Shown here: piece after piece, positions 45,020 to 52,566 of the stretch
Numbering within the stretch: position 1 is the stretch's first letter
Layout: each line of letters begins with the position of its first letter
From: JASBTN01 sp965228805
GTDB taxonomy: Bacteria; Pseudomonadota; Alphaproteobacteria; Rhodobacterales; Rhodobacteraceae
Length of the DNA: 64,000 nucleotides
Reading direction: 5' to 3'
Assembly (NCBI RefSeq): GCF_965228805.1
Contig: NZ_CBDDIE010000003.1
Coordinates: forward strand, 1,984,001-2,048,000
Translations under genes and position numbers: made by a program
Notes under the pieces: model-generated
Told to the model about the DNA's origin: nothing
Database searches by the model: none
Seen by the model: only the letters and a program-made list of their open reading frames with translations

Positions 45020-45052
45020 CCTGTCCGCGCCTTATCGCGCGGGCAGGATTTT
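45020..45052 (+). terminator. stem-loop with T-run behind the binding-protein gene
   Basis: CCTGTCCGCG pairs with CGCGGGCAGG (one G-U pair) across an 8-base loop, followed by ATTTT. It looks like a partial terminator that lowers expression of the permease and ATPase genes relative to the receptor gene. Confidence 0.6.
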
Positions 45053-45095
45053 GACGTAGACGCCGCCGGTTGCGATCGGCCAAGGGAGGGCGGGG

Positions 45096-46052
45096 ATGAA
45101 CGCTGTTCTAAAAATGGTATTGCAGAGGATCGGCCTGGGGATACTGACCCTGCTGGTCGTGTCCGTGCTGGTCTTCATCTCGGTCGAGTTCCTGCCCGGC
45201 GATGTCGCCGAACAGATCCTCGGCCAATCCGCCACGCCCGAGACCCTGGCCGCCCTGCGCGATCAGCTGGGGCTGAACGTGCCCGCGCCGTAGCGCTATG
45301 TCGCCTGGCTGAGTGGCGTGTTGCAGGGGGATTTCGGCCAGTCCGTGATCAGCCAGCGCCCGATCACCGAGCTGCTGGCGCAGCGGTTTGGCAACACCCT
45401 GTTCCTGGCGCTGATGGCGACGCTGATCTCGGTCCCGTTGGCGGTGGGGTTGGGCATCCTGGCCGCGCTCAAGCGCAACAGCTGGGTCGATCGGACCATC
45501 AATGTGGGCACGCTGACCGCGATCTCCTTCCCGGAGTATTTCGTGGCCTATGGGCTGATCCTGATCTTCGCCGTGAAACTGGGCTGGTTCCCGTCGATCT
45601 CGGTCATTTCCGGCAGCGTGTCCCTGGCCGAGCGCGTCACCCTGACTGTGTTGCCCGCGCTGACCCTGACCATGATCGTGACCGCCCACATGATGCGCAT
45701 GACGCGGGCTTCGATCATCAACCTGTTGGCGCTTCCCTATATCGAGATGGCCCGTCTGAAAGGCGCCTCGCAGGGCCGCGTGGTAGTCGTGCACGCCCTG
45801 CCCAATGCGGTGGCCCCGATCGTCAACGTGATCGCGCTGAACATCGCCTACATGATTGCGGGCGTGGTTATCGTCGAGGTCGTCTTCGTCTATCCGGGCC
45901 TGGGCCAGCTGCTGGTCGATAGCGTCGCCAAACGGGACGTGACCGTGGTGCAGGCGGCCTGCCTGATCTTCGCCTCGGCCTTCATCCTCTTCAACCTGGT
46001 GGCGGACGTGATTTCGATCCTGTCCAACCCGCGTCTTCTGCACAGGAAGTGA
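45096..46052 (+). pseudogene. ABC transporter permease (DppB family) interrupted by an in-frame amber codon
   Basis: The reading frame encodes a normal DppB-type permease of about 318 residues but holds TAG at 45291-45293, after codon 65. Before it comes MNAVLKMVLQRIGLGILTLL and the first helix, ending NVPAP. After it the frame continues without shift as RYVAWLSGVLQGDFGQS through the full membrane domain and EAA loop to 46052. A single change from CAG or GAG would explain it. A GTG at 45318 could restart, but that product would lack the first membrane helix. It may be a true null allele, a read-through gene or a sequence error. Confidence 0.8.
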
Positions 46053-46054
46053 TC

Positions 46055-46873
46055 ATGACCCGACATTTGCGAAAGATGCCGCTGACGGCCCTGTTTGGGG
46101 TGGTGGTGATCGTGATCTACGCCGTGGTGGCGATCTTTGCCCCGCTGATCGCCCCCCATCCCGAAACCGCCATCGTCGGGCAGGAATATCTGCCCTGGTC
46201 GGATGAGTTCCCCCTGGGCACCGACAGCCTGGGCCGCGACATGCTCTCGCGCCTGATCTATGCGGCGCGCAACACGCTGGGCATTGCATTGGCGACCACA
46301 ATCATCGCCTTCGCGCTGGGCTGTTCGGCGGCGCTGGTGGCGGCGACCATGCAGGGCTGGGTCGACCAGGCCCTGTCGCGGGCGGTGGATGTGATGATGT
46401 CGATCCCGACGCTGATCACTTCGCTGCTGCTGCTGACGATCTTCGGCACCTCGGTGCTGAACCTGATCCTGATCATCGCGCTGCTTTACTCCACCGTGGT
46501 CTTCCGCATCGCCCGCGCCGTGGCGATGGGTATTGTCGTGATGGACTATGTCGAGGCTGCGCGCATTCGCGGCGAGCGCATGGCCTGGGTCATGTTCCGC
46601 GAGGTCCTGCCCAATGCCGCCACGCCGCTGGTGGCAGAGTTCGGCCTGCGGTTCACCTTCGTGTTCCTGACCATCTCGGCGCTGAGCTTCCTGGGACTGG
46701 GCGTACAGCCGCCGCTGGCGGACTGGGGCGCGATGGTGCGGGAAAACGCCTCGCTGATCACCTTCGGCGACCTCACGCCGCTCCTGCCCGCAGGGGCCAT
46801 CGCGCTCCTGACCCTTGCCGTGAATTTCATCGTCGACTGGATGCTGCATGTCGCCAGCGGATTGAAGGATTGA
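46055..46873 (+). CDS. ABC transporter permease (DppC family)
   Basis: This 272-residue inner-membrane protein has the typical DppC/OppC features: PLGTDSLGRDMLSRLIYAAR near residue 55, and the EAA loop YVEAARIRGERMAWVMFREV with its LPN. ATG 46055 has AGGAAG upstream and lies two bases after the preceding permease stop. It should pair with the DppB-type permease, whose gene is interrupted, so the transporter works only if that gene is expressed in some form. Confidence 0.92.
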   Translation: MTRHLRKMPLTALFGVVVIVIYAVVAIFAPLIAPHPETAIVGQEYLPWSDEFPLGTDSLGRDMLSRLIYAARNTLGIALATTIIAFALGCSAALVAATMQGWVDQALSRAVDVMMSIPTLITSLLLLTIFGTSVLNLILIIALLYSTVVFRIARAVAMGIVVMDYVEAARIRGERMAWVMFREVLPNAATPLVAEFGLRFTFVFLTISALSFLGLGVQPPLADWGAMVRENASLITFGDLTPLLPAGAIALLTLAVNFIVDWMLHVASGLKD

Positions 46874-46876
46874 GCC

Positions 46877-48505
46877 ATGACTGACACACCCCTTCTGACC
46901 ATTACCGACCTGGTTATCGACGCGGGTCAGGGCGAGGACGCCAAGACGCTGATCGACGGGCTCAGCCTGACCCTGAACAAGGGCGAGGTGCTGGGGCTGA
47001 TCGGTGAAAGCGGCGCGGGAAAATCGACCATCGGCCTTGGCTCCACGGGCTTTACCCGCGACGGTTGCCGCTTTGCCGGGGGCTCGGTCCGGTTCGACGG
47101 GATCGAGCTGACCACGGCCTCCCCCAAGGTGCGTCGCGGACTGCGCTCGACCCGGATCGCTTACGTGGCGCAATCGGCGGCGGCCAGTTTCAACCCGGCC
47201 TATTCGCTGATCCGCCAATATGCCGAGTTCCCCGTCCTGGCTGAGGGCCGCGCGCGCAGCGAAGTCGAACAGGACGCGGTCGAGGCCTACCGCCGCATGC
47301 ACCTGCCCAACCCCGAGGAAATCGGCTTTCGCTATCCCCACCAGGTCTCGGGCGGGCAGTTGCAGCGCGCGATGACCGCCATGGCGATGGCCTGCAAGCC
47401 GGACCTGATCATCTTCGACGAACCCACCACGGCGCTGGATGTGACCACCCAGATCGAGGTGCTGTCCGCCATCCGCGAGGCGGTGCATGAGTTCGGCACC
47501 GCGGCGATCTACATCACCCACGACCTGGCCGTGGTCTCGCAGATGGCCGACCGGATCATGGTGCTGCGTCACGGCAAGTTGGTCGAGGAGGCACCGACGC
47601 AGAAGATGATGTCGGACCCGCAGGAGGAGTACACCAAATCGCTCTGGGCGGTGCGGTCCTTCCACGCGCCTGCCAAGCCGCGCCCGGCGGCAGATGACGT
47701 GCCGCTGGTCTCGCTGAAGAACGTGACCGCCAGCTACGGCGCCTCTGGGCCAGATGTGCTGAAGGACGTCAGCTTTGACCTGCACAAGGGCCGCACCGTC
47801 GCCGTTGTGGGTGAAAGCGGCTCGGGCAAGACGACCTCGGCTCGCTGCGCCATGGGGCTGCTGCCCCGACGCGAAGGTGATGTGCTGCTGGACGGGGTGT
47901 CCCTGCCGCCAGACTATCACAAGCGCACCAAGGACCAGCTGCAGCAGATCCAGATCATCTATCAGATGGCCGACACCGCACTGAACCCGAAGCAAAGGAT
48001 CGGCGATATCATCGGCAGGCCGCTGACCTTCTACAGTGGCTTGCGCGGCCGGGCCCGCAAGGAACGGGTGCGCGAACTGCTGTCCGCCATCGACCTGGAC
48101 CCCGACACCTATTTCGACCGTTTCCCCGGCGAGCTGTCGGGCGGGCAGAAACAGCGCATCGGCATTGCCCGGGCGCTGGCCGCCGAACCCCGCGTGATCA
48201 TCTGTGACGAGGTCACCTCGGCGCTCGACCAACTGGTGGCCGAGGGCATCCTGCGTCTTCTGGTGCGCCTGCAACAGGAGTTCGACCTGACCTACATGTT
48301 CATCACCCATGACCTGGCGACCGTGCAGGCGATTGCCGATGACGTGGTGGTGATGCAGCACGGCAAGGTGGTCGAAGCAGGCGTGAAGGAAGACATCCTG
48401 ACCCCGCCGCACGCGCCCTATACCGAGCTTCTGCTGTCCTCGGTGCCCGAGATGGACCCGAGCTGGCTGGACAAGGTCTTGGCGTCCCGCGGCGGTCATG
48501 TGTGA
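46877..48505 (+). CDS. ABC transporter ATP-binding protein with two fused ATPase domains (DppD-DppF type)
   Basis: This 542-residue protein has two complete ATPase domains. The first has Walker A GESGAGKST, signature VSGGQLQRAMT and Walker B LIIFDEPTTALD. The second, from about residue 275, has GESGSGKTT, LSGGQKQRIGIARAL and VIICDEVTSALD. The fusion replaces the separate DppD and DppF subunits and is common in this transporter family. It follows the permease gene after 3 bases and drives the import system encoded at 43426-46873. Confidence 0.95.
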   Translation: MTDTPLLTITDLVIDAGQGEDAKTLIDGLSLTLNKGEVLGLIGESGAGKSTIGLGSTGFTRDGCRFAGGSVRFDGIELTTASPKVRRGLRSTRIAYVAQSAAASFNPAYSLIRQYAEFPVLAEGRARSEVEQDAVEAYRRMHLPNPEEIGFRYPHQVSGGQLQRAMTAMAMACKPDLIIFDEPTTALDVTTQIEVLSAIREAVHEFGTAAIYITHDLAVVSQMADRIMVLRHGKLVEEAPTQKMMSDPQEEYTKSLWAVRSFHAPAKPRPAADDVPLVSLKNVTASYGASGPDVLKDVSFDLHKGRTVAVVGESGSGKTTSARCAMGLLPRREGDVLLDGVSLPPDYHKRTKDQLQQIQIIYQMADTALNPKQRIGDIIGRPLTFYSGLRGRARKERVRELLSAIDLDPDTYFDRFPGELSGGQKQRIGIARALAAEPRVIICDEVTSALDQLVAEGILRLLVRLQQEFDLTYMFITHDLATVQAIADDVVVMQHGKVVEAGVKEDILTPPHAPYTELLLSSVPEMDPSWLDKVLASRGGHV

Positions 48506-48518
48506 ATCTGGCTCATCA

Positions 48519-48530
48519 AAATGCGCATTT
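48519..48530. promoter_or_regulatory. 12-bp palindrome upstream of the MttB-family gene
   Basis: AAATGCGCATTT is a perfect palindrome in the AT-rich 115-bp gap between the ATPase gene and the MttB-family gene. It may mark a regulator site or an internal promoter; nothing identifies the protein. Confidence 0.35.
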
Positions 48531-48620
48531 AATGGAATTGCTCTAACAAGAAGCCGTTTCTAGACTTGCCCGACAACTGACTGCACACCTGACTGCTCAC
48601 CCGACTACCAAGAGGACCTC

Positions 48621-50141
48621 ATGCGGCGAACCAGACAGAAGCGGGGCGGCGCACGCCCGGCCAACCCCGCCACCTTGCCCCCTCAGGGGGGGCGTTTCAT
48701 GCCCCTGACACAGGAGAAAGTCGCGCAGATCACCGACGCGGCTTTCGATATCCTGGCGCGCATCGGCATCTCTGGTGCCACACCCGAAATCCGCGCACTT
48801 GCGCTGGAGAAGGGGGCTGAAAGCCGCCACGACGGCCGCCTAACCTTCTCGCGCAGCCTGGTCGAGGAAATGATCGCGGTCGCTTGTAAAAGGGTCGAAC
48901 TGCCCGGCTTTAAACGCGACCGGGGTATCGAGGTCGGCGGCGGCAAGGTGCATATCGGCACCGGCGGCGCGGCGGTGCAGGTGCTGGACGCGGCGACCAA
49001 CACGTTCCGCGACAGCACCCTGGCCGACCTCTACGGCCTCATGCGCATCGTTGATACCTGCGACAGCATCCACTACTCACTGCGCCCGGTCGTGGCGCGT
49101 GATATCGAGGACCCGCTGACCCTGGACCTGAATACCGCTTTCACGGCGATGAAGGCGACCTCGAAACCCATCGGCACCAGCTTCTTTGAACCGGCCAATG
49201 TGGACCCGGTAATCGAAATGTTCGACCATGCGCTGGGCGGCCAGGGCAGCTTTGCTGCGCAGCCTTTCTGCTTTGCCTCGATCTGTCACGTGGTGCCGCC
49301 CCTGACCCTGGCCGAGGAAGCCTGCGGCGTGATGTTTGAATGCGTGCGTCGGGGCATGCCGCTCCAGCTCTGCTCGGCCGCCCAGGCCGGCGCGACCAGC
49401 CCGGCGTCGCTGGCCGGTGCCCTGGCCCAAGGCCTGGCGGAATCGCTGGCGGGCATCGTATTGGTCAACATGATGCAGCCGGGCTTTCCCTGCATCCTCG
49501 CCTTCCTGCCCTTTATCTCGGACCTGCGCACCGGCGCGATGACCGGCGGCTCCGGCGAGGCCGCCGTGGCCAATGCCGCCGCCGCGCAGCTGCTTCTGAA
49601 CCTGGGCCTGCCCTCAACTGTCTCGGCGGGCATGACCGACGCCAAGACCGCCGATGCCCAGTCGGGCTATGAAAAGGGTTACACCGTCGCGCTCGCCGCC
49701 CAGGCCGGGGCCGACATGATCAACCTGTCGGTCGGCATGTTGGGATCCATCATGGCCGCCAGCAAGGAAGCCCTGGTGATCGACAATGATATGTGTGGTG
49801 CGATCCTGCGGTCGGTGCGTGGGGTCGAGATGTTCGATAGCGCCATCGACCTGGACGTGATCGAAGAGGTGGTGACCGGCGAAGGCCATTTCCTGGGCAC
49901 GGGCCAGACGCTCGACCTGATGAACAAGGAATATGTCTACCCGGCGCTGGGCGACCGCCAAAGCGTGAACGACTGGCTGGACAGCGGCGCGCAGACGATC
50001 TGGGACCGCGCCGTGACCCGCGTGGCCGAGATCGAAGCCATGCCCGCCCCTGGCCACCTGCCCGCCGATATCGAGGCCGCGATCCGCGCGCGCCTGCCCA
50101 TTCAACTGGCCGAAACCAACCCTGCCCCCGTGAAAGCCTGA
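48621..50141 (+). CDS. MttB-family methyltransferase (trimethylamine/glycine betaine methyltransferase-like, non-pyrrolysine)
   Basis: This 506-residue TIM-barrel protein is a full-length member of the MttB superfamily, recognised by AAFDILARIGISGATPEIRA, the conserved VHIGTGGAAVQVLD and the C-terminal GHFLGTGQT. Known non-pyrrolysine members (MtgB, MtcB, MtyB, MtpB) demethylate quaternary amines such as glycine betaine, carnitine or butyrobetaine and pass the methyl group to a corrinoid protein. There is no in-frame TAG here, and no corrinoid carrier gene adjoins it. Two DAO-GcvT demethylase genes follow after 4 bases. The start at 48621 has AGAGGACC before it; ATG 48699 is a less likely alternative. 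Confidence 0.88.
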   Translation: MRRTRQKRGGARPANPATLPPQGGRFMPLTQEKVAQITDAAFDILARIGISGATPEIRALALEKGAESRHDGRLTFSRSLVEEMIAVACKRVELPGFKRDRGIEVGGGKVHIGTGGAAVQVLDAATNTFRDSTLADLYGLMRIVDTCDSIHYSLRPVVARDIEDPLTLDLNTAFTAMKATSKPIGTSFFEPANVDPVIEMFDHALGGQGSFAAQPFCFASICHVVPPLTLAEEACGVMFECVRRGMPLQLCSAAQAGATSPASLAGALAQGLAESLAGIVLVNMMQPGFPCILAFLPFISDLRTGAMTGGSGEAAVANAAAAQLLLNLGLPSTVSAGMTDAKTADAQSGYEKGYTVALAAQAGADMINLSVGMLGSIMAASKEALVIDNDMCGAILRSVRGVEMFDSAIDLDVIEEVVTGEGHFLGTGQTLDLMNKEYVYPALGDRQSVNDWLDSGAQTIWDRAVTRVAEIEAMPAPGHLPADIEAAIRARLPIQLAETNPAPVKA

Positions 50142-50145
50142 GCCC

Positions 50146-52563
50146 ATGAAGACCCAAGCGAAAGTAGTCATTGTCGGCGGCGGTGCCGTCGGTGTCTCGA
50201 CCCTCTACCACCTGGCCAAGGCCGGGGTGACCGACACGCTGCTCATCGAAAAGAACGAGCTGACCAGCGGCTCCACCTGGCATGCGGCGGGCAATATCCC
50301 GACCTATGCCAACAGCTGGGGCGGGATGCGCGCGGGCAACTATGCCTGGCGGCTTTACAAGGACCTGGCGGACGAGGTCGACTATCCGATTACCTACCGG
50401 CACACCGGCGCCTTCTGGCCCGCCCACACTGAAGAGCGCATGGATCTGTTCCGCCACCTTACCGGCATCTCCAAGGGGCTGGGCTATGACATGGCGATGC
50501 TGACCCCGTCGGAAATGGACGACATGCACCCCTATTTCAGCTCGGGCGACAGCATCATTGGCGGCATCCTGGACCCCTATGAGGGCGACGTGGACCCCAG
50601 CCAGCTGACTCAGGCCCTCGCGAAAGGCGCGCGGGATCGTGGTGCGCAGATTGCGCGCTTTACGCAGGTGACCGACATCACCCGCCGCCCGTCGGGTGAA
50701 TGGGAAGTGGTCACCGACAAGGGCAATGTCGTCTGTGACATCGTCATCAACGCGGGCGGCTACTACGGCCGCGTGGTGGGTGAGATGGTGGGCCAGAAGC
50801 TGCCCGTCGTCACACTGGAGCACCAATACCTGGTGACGGAGAGCCTGCCGGAGCTTGAGGCCAACCCCGAGAACTTCCCGCTCGTGCGTGATCCGGACAT
50901 CATGTACTACCTGCGGCGTGAGCGGAACGGGCTGCTCTTGGGCTCCTACGGCCACGAAGGCCGCCCGGCCTGGCTGGACGGGATGCCCGATTGCTTTGCC
51001 AACCAGCTTTATCCCGACAGTGTCGATGATATTGCCGAGATCCTCGAAGCCGCCCTGGAGCACGTGCCGCTCTTGGGCGAGGCCGGTGTCAGCCGTTTCG
51101 TCAACGGCCCGATCCCCTACAGCCCCGATGGCGCACCGCTTTGCGGTCCAGCCTTCGGCCTGCCGAACTTCTACCACGCCTGCTGTTTCCCCGTCGGCAT
51201 TACCCATTCCGCAGCGGCGGCCAAGACCCTGACCGAATGGATCACCGAGGGCGAGACCGAGTGGGACATGTCCTTCTGGGACCCGCGCCGCTTTGGCGAG
51301 GAATGGGCCACGTTCGACTACACGGTGAAACGGTCGAGCGAGCTATACGAACACCAATATGCCATCCCCTATCCGCATCGCCTGTGGAAATCGGGCCGTC
51401 CGGTCCGGACCACCCCGCTCTACGACACGCTCAAGGCCAAGGGCGCGCAATTCGGCCAGGTCGCCGGATGGGAACGCGCCTTCTGGTTCGAAACCGATAC
51501 GGTCAAGAACGACGGTCAACTCAGCTTCCACCACGAGGCCTGGCATGACGCGGTGAAAGCCGAATGCGAGGGCGTGCGTGACAATGTTGGTGTGATGGAT
51601 CACGGCGGTTTCACCCGGTATGAGGTCGAAGGGCCGGGTGCGACCGATTTCCTGAACAAGGTCTTCTGCGGGGCCATGCCTGCCGTGGGGCGGGTAAAGC
51701 TCAGCTACATGCTGACGCCCAAGGGCAAGGTCTGGTCCGAAGCCACGATTGCCCGGATGGGCGAGGAGAAATACCTGCTCTGTGGGCCCACCCTGGCCGA
51801 TCAGCGCGACTTCGATTGGATGTCGAAATACCTGCCCGGGGAAGGTGTGAGCCTGAAACGCGGCTCCGATTTCGACGCGGCCCTGATGGTCATGGGGCCG
51901 AAGTCCCGCGCGGTGCTTCAGGCGCTGACCGACAACAACCTGTCCAAATCCGAAGCCCCCTGGATGTCGGTGCGCGAGATCACCATCGCAGGTGCCCCGG
52001 TGATTGCCCTGCGCGTGTCCTATGTGGGAGAGCTGGGGTGGGAGCTGCACCTGCGCTCCGCCGACCTGGTCCAGGTCTACGAAGCAATCATAGCTGAGGG
52101 TGCGGACAAGGGCATGGTCGAGTTCGGCTCCTACGCGCTGAACGCGATGCGGCTGGAGAAAGGATACCATGGTTGGGGCGCGGATTTCGGCATCGAATAC
52201 ACCGCCTTCGACGCGGGGCTGGACCGGTTCGTGAGCAAGAAGAAAGAGGATTTCGTCGGTCGTGACGCCTTCCTGGCGCAAGCCGAGGCGCCGAAGGGCT
52301 ATCACTTCACCGCCTTCGTTCTTGACGGCCACGGCGCCGACGCCCTGTCCTCGGACCCGATATGCAAGGACGGCAAGCCGGTGGGCTATGTCAGCTCCGG
52401 CGGCACGGGCTTCCGCATCGGCAAGCGCATCGCGCTGGGCTATCTGACTGTGCCCGCCGAACCCGGCGACGAGTTCGACATCGAAGTGCTGGGCGTGCCC
52501 ATCAAGGCCACTGTCGCCACCGTGCCCTTCTATGATCCCGAAAACGATCGGTTGAGAGGCTGA
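50146..52563 (+). CDS. DAO-GcvT flavoprotein, first of tandem pair (dimethylglycine dehydrogenase-like)
   Basis: This 805-residue protein has FAD loop VVIVGGGAVGVSTLYHLAKA, covalent-FAD motif TSGSTWHAAGN and a GcvT half from about residue 420 with YVGELGWELHLRSAD and MRLEKGYHGWGADF. It should oxidise an N-methyl group and hand the carbon to tetrahydrofolate. Directly after the MttB-family gene and before a second DAO-GcvT gene, it could remove the second methyl group of a substrate that started as a trimethyl ammonium compound. The substrate itself is unknown. Confidence 0.9.
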   Translation: MKTQAKVVIVGGGAVGVSTLYHLAKAGVTDTLLIEKNELTSGSTWHAAGNIPTYANSWGGMRAGNYAWRLYKDLADEVDYPITYRHTGAFWPAHTEERMDLFRHLTGISKGLGYDMAMLTPSEMDDMHPYFSSGDSIIGGILDPYEGDVDPSQLTQALAKGARDRGAQIARFTQVTDITRRPSGEWEVVTDKGNVVCDIVINAGGYYGRVVGEMVGQKLPVVTLEHQYLVTESLPELEANPENFPLVRDPDIMYYLRRERNGLLLGSYGHEGRPAWLDGMPDCFANQLYPDSVDDIAEILEAALEHVPLLGEAGVSRFVNGPIPYSPDGAPLCGPAFGLPNFYHACCFPVGITHSAAAAKTLTEWITEGETEWDMSFWDPRRFGEEWATFDYTVKRSSELYEHQYAIPYPHRLWKSGRPVRTTPLYDTLKAKGAQFGQVAGWERAFWFETDTVKNDGQLSFHHEAWHDAVKAECEGVRDNVGVMDHGGFTRYEVEGPGATDFLNKVFCGAMPAVGRVKLSYMLTPKGKVWSEATIARMGEEKYLLCGPTLADQRDFDWMSKYLPGEGVSLKRGSDFDAALMVMGPKSRAVLQALTDNNLSKSEAPWMSVREITIAGAPVIALRVSYVGELGWELHLRSADLVQVYEAIIAEGADKGMVEFGSYALNAMRLEKGYHGWGADFGIEYTAFDAGLDRFVSKKKEDFVGRDAFLAQAEAPKGYHFTAFVLDGHGADALSSDPICKDGKPVGYVSSGGTGFRIGKRIALGYLTVPAEPGDEFDIEVLGVPIKATVATVPFYDPENDRLRG

Positions 52564-52566
52564 CCC

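Noticed and set aside
45890..48499. A minus-strand open frame of about 870 codons opposite the ABC permease and ATPase genes
   Set aside because: Its composition is shadow-like and no domain is recognisable, while the plus strand holds clear DppC and DppDF motifs.
48621..50141. Pyrrolysine-type MttB
   Set aside because: The reading frame has no in-frame TAG and the sequence fits the non-pyrrolysine branch.
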